DNA of 64,000 bases from CBDDKZ01 sp965230415 (GTDB lineage: Bacteria; Bacteroidota; Bacteroidia; Cytophagales; JAAEPT01): NCBI GenBank assembly GCA_965230415.1, contig CBDDKZ010000005.1, positions 5,394,001 through 5,458,000 of the forward strand, given 5' to 3'. Of this stretch, positions 36,374-44,857 are shown one piece after another. The notes beneath the pieces are model-generated. The model was given only the letters and a program-made list of their open reading frames with translations, was not told where the DNA came from and made no database searches. Position numbers and translations under genes: made by a program. Position 1 is the stretch's first letter. Each line of letters begins with the position of its first letter.

Positions 36374-37614
36374 TGTATTAGTTAAGACTTAATCTGACAT
36401 TTTAATTAAATTGTATAATATTAAAACAGATTAAGTGATGACAAGTGAAGACAAAATCATCAAGACCAAATTAGGATTATTAGAGCTTAGTAAACAACTA
36501 GGAAGTGTTTCACAGGCGTGTAAAGTGATGGGCTATAGTCGAGATTCATTTTACAGATTCAAACAACTCTACGAGCAAGGTGGAGAACTAGCACTTCAAG
36601 AAATTAGTCGTAAGAAACCAGTTTTAAAGAACAGAGTTAGTGAGGAGGTGGAAAAGGCAGTAGTTGCAATAGCTATAGAGTTCCCTGCTTTTGGTCAACA
36701 ACGTTCAAGTAATGAACTAAAAAAGCGAGGTATATTCATATCACCTGGAGGGGTAAGATCAGTATGGCTACGTCATGATTTAGAGACGCTAAAAAAGCGA
36801 TTAAAGGCATTAGAAGCTAAAGCTGCTCAAGAGGATCTTATTTTAACAGAAGCTCAGTTACAAGCTTTAGAAAAAGCAAAGGAAGAAAAGCAAGCTCATG
36901 GAGAAATAGAGACTCATCACCCATGTTATCTGGGTTCTCAAGACACTTATTATGTGGGAACAGTAAAAGGAATTGGGAGAATATACGCTCAAACATTTAT
37001 AGATACCTACTGTAAAGTGGCCTTTGTAAAACTTTATGATCGTAAGAATGCAATCGTTGCAGCTGATTTACTTAACGATAGGGTTTTACCGTTTTATGAA
37101 CAACATGAGCTAAAGCTATTAAGGGTATTGACAGATCGAGGTACTGAGTATTGCGGAAAAAGAGAACATCATGAATACCAACTTTACTTAACCATAGAGG
37201 ATATTGCACATACAAAAACCAAAGCAAAAAGCCCTCAAACAAATGGTATTTGTGAACGTTTTCATAGAACTATGCAAGAAGAGTTTTTTTGGGTAGCTTT
37301 TCGCAAGAAAATTTATGAATCGATAGATCAGTTACAGACAGATTTGGATCAATGGATAGATTACTATAATAACCAACGAACTCATAGCGGAAAGTTCTGT
37401 TTTGGTAAAACTCCAATACAAACTTTTAAGGATAGTATTCGAATAGCAAGAGAGAAGTTGATCAATCAAGAGCAATTAATTTTTTCTGACCAATCCTCCC
37501 TCAATAAAAAAAGGGAGGTTGATCAGGAAAAATCGTTAAATTTAACCAATAATATGGGGCATCAACAAGATGTCCGATAACTCTCATATGTCAGATCAAG
37601 TAGTGGCTATTACA
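36374..37614 (+). mobile_element. IS481-family insertion sequence with 7-bp target duplication
   Basis: 1241 bp, starting TGT and ending ACA. The terminal repeats agree at 21 of 27 positions (inner ATCTGACAT on both sides). It is flanked by perfect CATTATT direct repeats (36367-36373 and 37615-37621), the target duplication. The single transposase gene fills the element. The intact ends and duplication indicate a recent insertion. Confidence 0.92.
36438..37580 (+). CDS. IS481-family transposase
   Basis: 380 residues from ATG 36438 (a GTG directly before it at 36435 is an alternative). N-terminal helix-turn-helix region (QLGSVSQACKVMGYSRDSFY) followed by a linker helix and a DDE integrase core: DTYCKVAF region, LTDRGTEYCGKREH, and AKSPQTNGICERFHRTMQEE supplying the acidic residues. 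The frame is intact and full length, consistent with an active element. Confidence 0.95.
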   Translation: MTSEDKIIKTKLGLLELSKQLGSVSQACKVMGYSRDSFYRFKQLYEQGGELALQEISRKKPVLKNRVSEEVEKAVVAIAIEFPAFGQQRSSNELKKRGIFISPGGVRSVWLRHDLETLKKRLKALEAKAAQEDLILTEAQLQALEKAKEEKQAHGEIETHHPCYLGSQDTYYVGTVKGIGRIYAQTFIDTYCKVAFVKLYDRKNAIVAADLLNDRVLPFYEQHELKLLRVLTDRGTEYCGKREHHEYQLYLTIEDIAHTKTKAKSPQTNGICERFHRTMQEEFFWVAFRKKIYESIDQLQTDLDQWIDYYNNQRTHSGKFCFGKTPIQTFKDSIRIAREKLINQEQLIFSDQSSLNKKREVDQEKSLNLTNNMGHQQDVR

Positions 37615-37799
37615 CATTATTGATCATATTGATTCCTTAAAACAAAACATGCTCAAAAGCGACAGTCTAATTTCTATAGAACAAGAACCAGAATCAGTGG
37701 TGAAGACTTAGACTCTTCATTAGAAGAATACATTGATAAATTAAATTGATTCACTGAATCAATTCTTTACGCTCAATCCTGCTCAAGCAGTATACATTC

Positions 37800-38010
37800 A
37801 CCCAATTGACGGCAGCATTGATTTTCTTAACATAGTTATACCAAGGTCGTCCTGACTAACGAACCGTCAATCCCGACCGTCATGCTGAGGTATCAAAGCA
37901 TCTTTGAATTCTGTAACGGTTTTTAACGGATTCTTCGCTATTGCTCAGGATGGTGTGCTTAAATTGAGCATTGCTTTATAGACAAAACAAGAAACTTCCG
38001 GATCGGTAGT
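37800..38010 (+). repeat. diverged copy of the 354-bp dispersed repeat
   Basis: Roughly 200 bp resembling the 354-bp unit in the same orientation: TTGATTTTCTTAACATAGTT, CAAGGTCGTCCTGACTAACG, AACCGTCAATCCCGACC, GGATTCTTCGCT, GCATTGCTTTATAGACAAAA and GATCGGTAGTTA all have counterparts in order in 30170-30370. It is the only recognisable content of the 37712-38125 spacer. Confidence 0.75.
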
Positions 38011-38125
38011 TAAAGCGTTTCATATTTGAAACAAAACCACCTATTTTGTGCTTAATATGATACGTTTATTATGAACTACATCAAGTTTTTTTAATTCAGG
38101 TACCGATCCAAGAACGTACTTTCAC

Positions 38126-38869
38126 TCACCCTATATTACCCTTTTTATTTCGTACATAAATTAATTTGTATTTACTTTTTGAACCTTCCCTTTGTTCAAT
38201 ATCAAACTTGCCGGTAGACTTAATCAAAGGTGTAAGCTTATCAAATCCATAGTTACGAGAATCGAAATTGGGTTGTTTTTTTTGCAGGAGGCTACCCACA
38301 TCACCTAAAAAAGCCCAACCTTCTTCATCTGACAAGTCATTTATGGAAGCGGCAATCAGGGATATTTCCTTTTTGGTAACTTTATCAACATCCGTTTTAG
38401 TTTGTTTTTCAGTCTCAACTTTATCTTCACTTCGGTTTTTCAATATTTCGATATAAATGAACTTATCACAAGCCACAATAAAAGGGTTGGGTGTTTTCTT
38501 CTCGCCAATCCCAATCACGAACATACCAGCTTCCCTCAACCTGGTAGCCAGTTTCGTAAAATCACTATCGCTGGATACGAGACAAAAACCACTCACTTTG
38601 TTGCTGTATAGAATATCCATCGCATCGATGATCATGGCAGAGTCGGTTGCATTTTTACCTGTGGTATAACCATATTGTTGAATTGGGGTAATGGCATTTT
38701 CCAACAATAAGTTTTTCCATTTATTGAGTCCTGGACGTGTCCAGTCCCCATAGATTCTTTTGATCGTTGGATTTCCATATTTGGCAATCTCTTCCATCAT
38801 TTCTTTTACATTGGCTGATGGTATGTTGTCACCGTCTATGAGGACGGCCATGTTAATGTTGTTACTCAT
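38126..38869 (-). CDS. NYN-domain (LabA/DUF88) protein with OST-HTH/LOTUS-like C-terminus
   Basis: 247 residues from the ATG at 38867-38869; a longer frame from a TTG at 38911 would overlap the desaturase gene and is less likely. The NYN domain (~7-150) shows the PIN-like acidic sites: AVLIDGDNIPS, TDSAMIIDAMDIL and LVSSDSDFTKLATRLREAG. NYN proteins are predicted RNases acting on RNA. After a charged linker, ~175-240 (GWAFLGDVGSLLQKKQPNFD, YGFDKLTPLI) resembles an OST-HTH/LOTUS RNA-binding domain. Downstream of the desaturase gene by 25 bases, possibly cotranscribed. Confidence 0.9.
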   Translation of the reverse strand: MSNNINMAVLIDGDNIPSANVKEMMEEIAKYGNPTIKRIYGDWTRPGLNKWKNLLLENAITPIQQYGYTTGKNATDSAMIIDAMDILYSNKVSGFCLVSSDSDFTKLATRLREAGMFVIGIGEKKTPNPFIVACDKFIYIEILKNRSEDKVETEKQTKTDVDKVTKKEISLIAASINDLSDEEGWAFLGDVGSLLQKKQPNFDSRNYGFDKLTPLIKSTGKFDIEQREGSKSKYKLIYVRNKKGNIG

Positions 38870-38894
38870 TTGTTCAATGTCTGTTGATGTGAGC

Positions 38895-39974
38895 TTAGTC
38901 TGTATTCCCAAGCATTTTTAATTGATTATAGTGGGCTTTAATGGCTTGAAAAAATGTCTGAAACTCATGATATGGCAGGCCAAACTCTTTGGCAGTCTGC
39001 TTTACAATATCGGCAATTCCTGAATAATGTATATGACAGATATTTGGGAAAAGGTGATGCTCAATTTGAAAATTTAAGCCACCTGTAAACCAGCAAAGAA
39101 TTCGACTTTTTTTCCCATAATTGGTAGTCGTTTGTAATTGATGCTCAGCCCAATTCTCCTTGATTAAGGACTGTTTTTGATGAAGAAATTTTTTCTCCGG
39201 CATCACATGGGCAGTTTCAAACACAACACTCAATAAAATGCCCGTCACCGCTTCCATAAATACGAACATGCCCAATACCTGGATAAATGACCAACCCAAT
39301 ACATACATTGGTATCCCAATGAACACCAAGAAATATGCTATTTTTTGAACTGTAATAATGAAAAAGTACTTATTAAATTCTTTCCCTGTCGTAATATACC
39401 CGTTCCTTTTGTACAATAATAATTTTTTAAAGTCTTTCACTGAAGACCATAGTATTACAGACAAACTGTAAAAAAACCACACATAGATGTGCTGATATCT
39501 ATGAAACCATTTTTTGGGTTGATGCGGGCTAAACCTAAAAACATAACGCGAATCCAGATCTTCATCTACTTCGTGTACATTGGTATAAGTATGATGGATG
39601 ACGTTATGCTGGATCTGCCACATTTTTGGGTTTGCACCAACTAAGTACGAGCACCAACCGACTAGACTATTGATCTTTTTTTTCTTTGAAAAAGAACCAT
39701 GCAAGGAATCATGCATCACAGAGGTGCCAATAAACGCCTTACCAAATGCCATAACTAAGCACAGTGCATAAATGGCTACAAGGTTTAATTCATTGCCAAA
39801 AAGGAGAATAATAGCAAAAGGAGCTAAAAACACACAGAAAGCCATCAATGTTTTTAGTACCATCGTGGCATTTGCATTTCTGCTAATTTTCTTTTCAGCA
39901 AAGTAATCATTCACACGTTGGCGAAGTGTATTATAAAAGTCTGACCTTTCTTTAGAAAAACGGTATTGTATCAC
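38895..39974 (-). CDS. membrane fatty acid desaturase (acyl-CoA/lipid desaturase family)
   Basis: 359 residues from a GTG start; no in-frame ATG lies upstream before a stop. It has the three histidine boxes of di-iron membrane desaturases: HDSLH (~88), HNVIHHTYTN (~121) and QIEHHLFPNICHIHY (~301), spaced by transmembrane pairs (LMAFCVFLAPFAIILLFG, FVFMEAVTGILLSVVF). The Gln in the third box is typical of front-end/linoleoyl-CoA-type desaturases. It inserts a double bond into membrane acyl chains using O2 and reduced ferredoxin or a cytochrome, probably to tune membrane fluidity. It is 112 bases downstream of the bestrophin-like gene. Confidence 0.93.
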   Translation of the reverse strand: MIQYRFSKERSDFYNTLRQRVNDYFAEKKISRNANATMVLKTLMAFCVFLAPFAIILLFGNELNLVAIYALCLVMAFGKAFIGTSVMHDSLHGSFSKKKKINSLVGWCSYLVGANPKMWQIQHNVIHHTYTNVHEVDEDLDSRYVFRFSPHQPKKWFHRYQHIYVWFFYSLSVILWSSVKDFKKLLLYKRNGYITTGKEFNKYFFIITVQKIAYFLVFIGIPMYVLGWSFIQVLGMFVFMEAVTGILLSVVFETAHVMPEKKFLHQKQSLIKENWAEHQLQTTTNYGKKSRILCWFTGGLNFQIEHHLFPNICHIHYSGIADIVKQTAKEFGLPYHEFQTFFQAIKAHYNQLKMLGNTD

Positions 39975-40086
39975 GGTAGTCGATCATTAATAGTGATGAT
40001 AAAAGCGTTGTTCTGACGCTCTTACCTTTTGTTTTAAACTATAGCTCATAGAATTTGGACTTTGACGGTACGATTGTCGAAACATC

Positions 40087-40938
40087 CTAAATACCTAACA
40101 GTGCTAAAGTGTCTTGTTTAATTTTAGTGGCAATTGCTGTTACAGGTGTATCGGTGGGGAGATTCTCAAATGGATCTTGCATCCTTCGTGCAGCTTTTTC
40201 GAGGAATAAAAACACCAAAGAAACAATAATCAGGATCATAAATTCCAGTACAAAATGCTGCAATTTGAAAGTTACTGAAAGAGACAAAAAAACAACGAAT
40301 AAATAAATAGCCCCATGAAGCCCATACCTGTATATGGGAGGGAAAACGGTTTTCTTAATCCGCTCACACTTACCCATAGATGCTGTAAGCCTGCCGATTG
40401 TTTTCTCCAGTTCTATTTGTGAAAATTTATCCAACGCCTTGTCGTCATACAGTTTTTTTAGCGATTGGGTCTGCAAAGACAATATACCAATGGGCAATTT
40501 GTCATAGCCTTTCAATGAGTGAGCATCTTCTTTAGAAAGCCATTCTTTTACTACTTCGGCAGCATCTTGCTGCCGAAGTGAATGTCCAAGGCAAAAACAC
40601 CAGGCAATGTTACGATTACAGATAGTTGTGATGAGTGGGTTCTTGGAATCAATATACATCTGCAATTGAAGTACCAAGGTTCTGGAATCGTTCACAATTT
40701 CTCCCCAAATCTTTCTTGCCTCCCACCACCTCTCATAGGATTGATTGATCTTGTATGACAGCAAAATGGAGATAGCTACACCTAACGTAGTGGCAATACT
40801 CATGGGGATATCTGCTAGAAAAGAGCGAAAAAAAAGTGGGAGAATTTCAGACACTGTTGAGATCAGGGTCACAAAAAACATGGATAATTTGAGCTCTTTA
40901 AAGAGGTATGAAAGAGGTATTCTGCTATTTATGATCAT
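40087..40938 (-). CDS. bestrophin-like (YneE/RFP-TM) anion channel
   Basis: 283 residues with four hydrophobic segments (~20-40, ~45-65, ~210-228, ~232-250). The family motifs are visible: YKINQSYERWWEARKIWGEI near residue 65, and DPFENLPTDTPVTAIA in the C-terminal tail. Bacterial homologues form pentameric ion channels in the inner membrane. The gene starts 21 bases downstream of the CsbD-like gene and is probably part of the minus-strand gene group starting at 42935. Confidence 0.9.
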   Translation of the reverse strand: MIINSRIPLSYLFKELKLSMFFVTLISTVSEILPLFFRSFLADIPMSIATTLGVAISILLSYKINQSYERWWEARKIWGEIVNDSRTLVLQLQMYIDSKNPLITTICNRNIAWCFCLGHSLRQQDAAEVVKEWLSKEDAHSLKGYDKLPIGILSLQTQSLKKLYDDKALDKFSQIELEKTIGRLTASMGKCERIKKTVFPPIYRYGLHGAIYLFVVFLSLSVTFKLQHFVLEFMILIIVSLVFLFLEKAARRMQDPFENLPTDTPVTAIATKIKQDTLALLGI

Positions 40939-40959
40939 ATCTGCTCTTAAATATTGATC

Positions 40960-41142
40960 TCAGTATTTCTGAAGTTCAGCGAAAAGCGAATCCAATTCCG
41001 TCCTTGTCTTTTTAATCCTGGCAGCCAATCGATTGAGCATTTCTTCTCTATCTCCAGCATACACATCAAAATCTGAGTCTGTAAGATTGGTAAATCTCCA
41101 TTTCATCATGATTCTAATTTCTCTCCAGCTTCTCAATAGCAT
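40960..41142 (-). CDS. CsbD-like small stress protein
   Basis: 60 residues from the ATG at 41140-41142, which lies 10 bases after the stop of the DUF1611 gene; a longer frame from 41223 would overlap that gene and adds unrelated sequence. The pattern SWREIRIMMKWRFTNLTDSD ... YAGDREEMLNRLAARIKKT follows the CsbD family (general-stress, helical bundle): Trp near the start, LTD, EG/DREE. Function in the family is unknown; expression is usually stress linked. Confidence 0.75.
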   Translation of the reverse strand: MLLRSWREIRIMMKWRFTNLTDSDFDVYAGDREEMLNRLAARIKKTRTELDSLFAELQKY

Positions 41143-41152
41143 CAACTGATTT

Positions 41153-42229
41153 TTACGCAATGGCTGCTGTTGACAGATCTGGAAAGAAGACCGCCAGTTT
41201 ATCCAGAAGTTTATCACAGCCACTCCTTAAGACATCAGTGACAGGCAATTGATAGGTTTCCTCATACGCTGCGATTACAGCTTCTAATTCATCATCAGAC
41301 ATATTTTCGTGATTGATTGTAATACCCATTACACGGGGGCCACAAAATTCTTCTATTAAATCTATTTCCGACTGAAGAGAATTAAGCGATATATCCGGAT
41401 AGGTGCAATAATTTAATCTTTTTGGGGCATGTTGGATGATAATAGCATCAGGAAGTGCCCCTTTCAAAATAGCTGCGGAAGAGGTATAGGATGGATGCCC
41501 CAGGGAGCCTTGTCCTTCTACTATGATAATATGTGGCTTTTCGGTCTCTTCTGCTGTAAGAATCGCATGTTCCACCGCTCCTGTAGCAAAACCGGAGCTT
41601 AATACATCAATGGCCGCCCCATATTTGGCTCCTTGCAGCAGCCCTGTCTGTCCGGTGGCAATAAAAGCCACAATCAAACCTTCTTCTCTTAGCGCTTTTA
41701 CCAATTGTTGCGCAGTAGTTCGTTTTCCAATGGCACAGTCCGTACCCATGACAGCAACTATCGGTGTTTGAATCTCGTGAATCTTCCCTGTAAAATGGGG
41801 TAAATCCTTCCTCGGCAAAGGCTTTCTTACGTCAGTGATGGTTACTACATATTCAGCTGCATAATCCATGAATTCCATATCGTCAGAGAAAAATTCCGGC
41901 AAACCATTGACGATATTCATACCCTTTTCCATCGCCTCAAAGAAAATTTCTCGCTCTTCCTTACATAAAACAGGATGAGTTGGGGCTATCCCATAGATGA
42001 AGTAATCCGGGTATTCTGTTAATATATCGAGCGCTGTATCAATGGTAGGAAACAGGGGTATCCCGTTGGCTTGACCATCAAGTATTTCACCAGTATCCTT
42101 TCCTGCTTTTGTACTATCAATAACCCCTAATATCTCATACTTCTCGGAATACCTAACCAACCCATTGGCAACCTTTCCATCATTTTCGCCAAATAGTGCT
42201 TCGGCATATATTATTGCTTTATCTTTCAT
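41153..42229 (-). CDS. DUF1611/DgcN-type P-loop enzyme
   Basis: 358 residues. N-terminal Rossmann-like domain ~1-140 and C-terminal P-loop domain with Walker A-like GTDCAIGKRTT (~157) and IIIVEGQGSLGHP (~240). Characterised DUF1611 proteins (DgcN) act as D-glutamate N-acetyltransferases working with a DgcA epimerase-type enzyme; no DgcA is seen in the window, so the substrate here is uncertain. Starts 2 bases after the 65-residue protein stop, clearly in an operon. Confidence 0.85.
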   Translation of the reverse strand: MKDKAIIYAEALFGENDGKVANGLVRYSEKYEILGVIDSTKAGKDTGEILDGQANGIPLFPTIDTALDILTEYPDYFIYGIAPTHPVLCKEEREIFFEAMEKGMNIVNGLPEFFSDDMEFMDYAAEYVVTITDVRKPLPRKDLPHFTGKIHEIQTPIVAVMGTDCAIGKRTTAQQLVKALREEGLIVAFIATGQTGLLQGAKYGAAIDVLSSGFATGAVEHAILTAEETEKPHIIIVEGQGSLGHPSYTSSAAILKGALPDAIIIQHAPKRLNYCTYPDISLNSLQSEIDLIEEFCGPRVMGITINHENMSDDELEAVIAAYEETYQLPVTDVLRSGCDKLLDKLAVFFPDLSTAAIA

Positions 42230-42231
42230 AT

Positions 42232-42429
42232 TTACTTCGTTCTTTGATTCTCCTCCTTATCTACTATCTCTCCTTCGAACAATACAATCTCTTTTCGATG
42301 GGGATTACCCAGAAATTGACAGTAATAAACCCGACTTACATACCGTCTGACCACTAATTTTTCATCCGGGTTATTCTTGGCAAATACAATTTCCCCGGGT
42401 GCATATTTACCAGTTTGTTCCTCTCGCAT
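42232..42429 (-). CDS. conserved-looking small protein
   Basis: 65 residues (MREEQTGKYAPGEIVFAKNN, RRYVSRVYYCQFLGNPHRKE). The spacing (15 bases after the cupin gene, 2 bases before the DUF1611 gene) supports translation. It looks like a small beta-barrel (repeated beta-strand pattern with conserved Gly, Pro and aromatic residues) but I do not recognise a family. Confidence 0.75.
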   Translation of the reverse strand: MREEQTGKYAPGEIVFAKNNPDEKLVVRRYVSRVYYCQFLGNPHRKEIVLFEGEIVDKEENQRTK

Positions 42430-42444
42430 AGCCTTAACTTATTA

Positions 42445-42789
42445 TTAGATATTGACTTCTTCGTATCCACTTTTGATAACGGTAGATATCATTTTAAACC
42501 GTTGAGTTGCTCGAATAGCATTTGGGGAGTGAGCTGGAATGAGTAAAATTTGACCCGCTTTTAAGTGCGTTATCTTATCATCAATGATCACCTCTGCGGT
42601 TCCATCTATAATCTGGATCAGTTTGTCAAAGGCCAAAACCTTTGATTTCAAAAATTCTCCCATATCGTGAGCAGAGATCGTCACATTACCAGTCTCTTTA
42701 CTTATAATATATCTCGTAATTGTTGTTTTTGGCGCATAGTCGATCATCTGCGTCAGGAAATAGCTCTTTAAAGGCTTTAATTCTACCAT
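42445..42789 (-). CDS. small cupin-domain protein
   Basis: 114 residues forming one cupin barrel: LIQIIDGTAEVIIDDKITHL, LKAGQILLIPAHSPNAIRAT. The usual metal-binding G(X)5HXH is replaced (IDGTAEV has no histidines; only one His remains in motif 2), so it may bind a ligand rather than act as a metalloenzyme. Member of the same minus-strand operon as the DUF1611 gene; gap of 26 bases after the 39-residue protein. Confidence 0.88.
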   Translation of the reverse strand: MVELKPLKSYFLTQMIDYAPKTTITRYIISKETGNVTISAHDMGEFLKSKVLAFDKLIQIIDGTAEVIIDDKITHLKAGQILLIPAHSPNAIRATQRFKMISTVIKSGYEEVNI

Positions 42790-42815
42790 ATGAGTTTGAT
42801 AAACTTCTATTTAAT

Positions 42816-42935
42816 TTATGAGTCTGATCTCTTTTTTTCTGCTCGTTTAGCGGCTTTGTCAGCTCGCTTTTCTTTAAGACTTTTGACCGCTGCTTTTTTA
42901 CCCGATTTGGGTTTTCCCTCTTTAGCTTTTGACAT
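42816..42935 (-). CDS. 39-residue Lys-rich basic protein
   Basis: ATG at 42933-42935, TAA at 42816-42818: MSKAKEGKPKSGKKAAVKSL, then KEKRADKAAKRAEKKRSDS. Strongly basic, Ala/Lys rich, probably helical and unstructured in isolation. Short proteins of this style occur in Bacteroidota stress or redox gene groups, which is a weak memory-based comparison. It is the first gene of the minus-strand group down to at least 40960. A nucleic-acid-associated role is a guess. Confidence 0.65.
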   Translation of the reverse strand: MSKAKEGKPKSGKKAAVKSLKEKRADKAAKRAEKKRSDS

Positions 42936-43342
42936 TTTATACAATTTATGTTTCTGAAAAGTACCCTCATATGGATAGGCTTTTCCTTATTACAAAGGTC
43001 AAGATCTTGAGAAGAAAAAGCATTACACTACGATAAGGCTTTCTTACACATATCTCAGGTTAGACAATATGCTTTCACAAGAAATTATCGTCCATAATAA
43101 TGTCCATAAATACTATAACTAAATACCACAATAATCAAGCTCATTACTCTTATACCATACAATTCACACTAAAACAAAAAATAAGCCAATAGCCCACACA
43201 TGTATGACGATCAAGACATTGAGCAATTTTTTTAACAAAACCGAACCCCTTTATAGTTATGTACAAAGGTGAGTTTTGACAGCTACCGACGCCTTACACC
43301 TTTGGGTAAATACCTTACACATCTCTCATGTTACCTACAATC
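42936..43342. other. 407-bp spacer, no gene seen
   Basis: Spacer upstream of the small basic protein gene and downstream of the dehydrogenase gene. It contains two similar strings (TTACACATATCTCAGGTTAGA at 43034 region and TTACACATCTCTCATGTTAC at 43315 region), possibly a degenerate direct repeat, but no coding frame and no strong terminator. Confidence 0.4.
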
Positions 43343-44479
43343 CTACATAATGTCATGAGGATAATTAATAGCTCGATTTTGAAAACTTAAAATCTCATTC
43401 TTTTGAACTACTCCTCTGTGTACATTAATAGCTTTGCGAATTGTAGTGCTGTTTTCCCATGCACTCCTTCCTTGTAGAACAATAGGAAGATGTACAATCA
43501 ATGCAGCAGAAATTGATCTTGTAGCGCTTTCCCATAAATAGCTGGGTGTATGATCTACCGCATAGTAGTCTACTCCTTCAACCGAAAGCATGGGGTTCTT
43601 AAACGTTGTAGGTTTAGCAAAATAAAAACCCATTCCTTCGTCACAACTCACATCTATTATTAAAGAACCTTTTTTTAAACACGATTTTTCCTCGCGAGTA
43701 ACAAAATCCAATGGATTATTTGGGTCTTGAAATGTGCCATTAATAATAATTTCTGATTCATAAATCAGCTCGGTTAATGATCTTTCTGATCCATCATGTT
43801 CCACAACCGACATTCTGGCATTTCCTTCTTTTCCTTTTTTAATCCGAACATAATGCACGTCAAGAATTTCTTCTCTCACTTCATGATCGGGCCTTTGAAT
43901 ACAAATTGTTATATCTCTAAACCCATGAGCTTTCAAGGCGTAAATCGCTCCTCTGCTTACAGCGCCAAAACTGAAAATGATCACTTTTCTCTGATTTCCA
44001 TAATGACCATCAATTCCCTTTAATTGTAACGCGTGAAGAATTGCACAGTAACCTGCCATCTCGTTATTTTTATAAAATGTATGGCGCCCCTTTTGGCCGC
44101 TTGGCGACCATATGAACATATCTTCAAATGCTATTAAAGTTAACCTGCGATTAATGGCTGCCTGAGTTATAGCCATTTGCTGTGCACAGTGAGGGTAACC
44201 CCAAAGTAGACCTTCTTCCTTCAACTCATCCAAATCAGCTAAAACAGGTTTAGCTATAATAACAGATCCAATGTCCTGTAAGAGCTCACTTCTTGAAGCA
44301 ACCCCACCCGTAAGCGATGCAATTTCATCATCGTCAATTTGGAATGGTTTACCATACCCCTTTTCAAGGACGAGTTGCTTTCTTACCTCTTCCGGAAGCC
44401 TTAGTAAATGATCGGGATGAATCGGTAATCTACGTTCATCTTCTTTTCTGGAAGTTCCTACTACTCCAATCGTGTTCAT
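43343..44479 (-). CDS. AlaDH/PNT-family dehydrogenase, N5-(carboxyethyl)ornithine synthase-like
   Basis: 378 residues. Opens MNTIGVVGTSRKEDERRLPI, the N-terminal signature of the alanine dehydrogenase/pyridine nucleotide transhydrogenase superfamily, close to N5-(carboxyethyl)ornithine synthases. Rossmann NAD(P) segment KVIIFSFGAVSRGAIYALKA at ~165-185 (G-x-x-S/G-x-G variant); catalytic-like ERRLPIHP and KPVLADLD regions. The family reduces pyruvate-amino acid imines to opine-type products or oxidises alanine/saccharopine-type substrates; the specific substrate is not certain. Monocistronic, with ~380 bases of spacer upstream. Confidence 0.82.
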   Translation of the reverse strand: MNTIGVVGTSRKEDERRLPIHPDHLLRLPEEVRKQLVLEKGYGKPFQIDDDEIASLTGGVASRSELLQDIGSVIIAKPVLADLDELKEEGLLWGYPHCAQQMAITQAAINRRLTLIAFEDMFIWSPSGQKGRHTFYKNNEMAGYCAILHALQLKGIDGHYGNQRKVIIFSFGAVSRGAIYALKAHGFRDITICIQRPDHEVREEILDVHYVRIKKGKEGNARMSVVEHDGSERSLTELIYESEIIINGTFQDPNNPLDFVTREEKSCLKKGSLIIDVSCDEGMGFYFAKPTTFKNPMLSVEGVDYYAVDHTPSYLWESATRSISAALIVHLPIVLQGRSAWENSTTIRKAINVHRGVVQKNEILSFQNRAINYPHDIM

Positions 44480-44857
44480 AAGTTTTTTTTTAAAAGTCGG
44501 GACTGCTTATTAATACAATAAGCTGTGAATCGCGAAGCAGATGCTGGTATGTGCGGAAATGACGGTGATCTTCACATCAAGGGAATCACCGAAATTCAAT
44601 TAAAGGGAGCATTCGCCAAAGAAATCTCGACTTAAACGAAGAGTGTAGAATTGAAAGATTCCAGCTACTAAGTTATCATATTTAATAAACATTTGTCTAA
44701 TTCTACAAATTTAAATGCCGCTACCCGAAAATATGATCCATAAGCTCACCTGAACCCCTTGCAAAGATTGATACGCTCTGATACCCTTATGGAATTTTGG
44801 TAAGCCCGGCTTACGAATGAACGTTATAAGTATGCATAAACAATGCTTAATGAGTTC
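44480..44857. other. 378-bp spacer with degenerate intergenic repeat-like sequence
   Basis: The stretch 44526-44635 (GAATCGCGAAGCAGATGCTG ... GAAATGACGG ... GAAATCTCGACTT) has the look of the GTCATTTC/GAAATCTCGAC intergenic repeats common in Bacteroidota genomes, in decayed form. A short open frame crosses it (GTG at 44525 to TAA at 44634) but it has no supporting feature. No gene is called. Confidence 0.35.

Larger units (their letters stand above)
36113..37711 (+). pseudogene. broken helical-protein gene interrupted by IS481-family element
   Basis: A frame without an ATG is open from 36113 (after TAG at 36110) and encodes a strongly helical, charged sequence (FYEKHKKLEQDLEKFNKEAE, KQQAVRALENAQELHDLSQD). 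At 36373 it is cut by the IS481-type element. Removing the element and one copy of the 7-bp target duplication restores the same frame at 37622 (DHIDSLKQNMLKSDSLISIE) until TAG at 37709-37711. A second frame across 37630-37750 (RTRTRISGEDLDSSLEEYID) also looks coding, so a frameshift may have occurred too. The 5' end is missing, so the gene was already a fragment or uses a lost start. No family recognised. Confidence 0.5.

Noticed and set aside
38870..38911. Upstream extension of the NYN gene from a TTG
   Set aside because: Overlaps the desaturase stop and adds non-conserved residues; ATG at 38869 precedes the AVLIDGDN core closely as usual.
41143..41223. Upstream extension of the CsbD-like gene
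   Set aside because: It overlaps the end of the DUF1611 gene in another frame and has no family similarity; the ATG at 41142 fits the family start.
44525..44636. Short open frame with protein-like codons in the spacer at 44.5 kb
   Set aside because: GTG start only, 36 codons, and the segment resembles a degenerate intergenic repeat; no further support.
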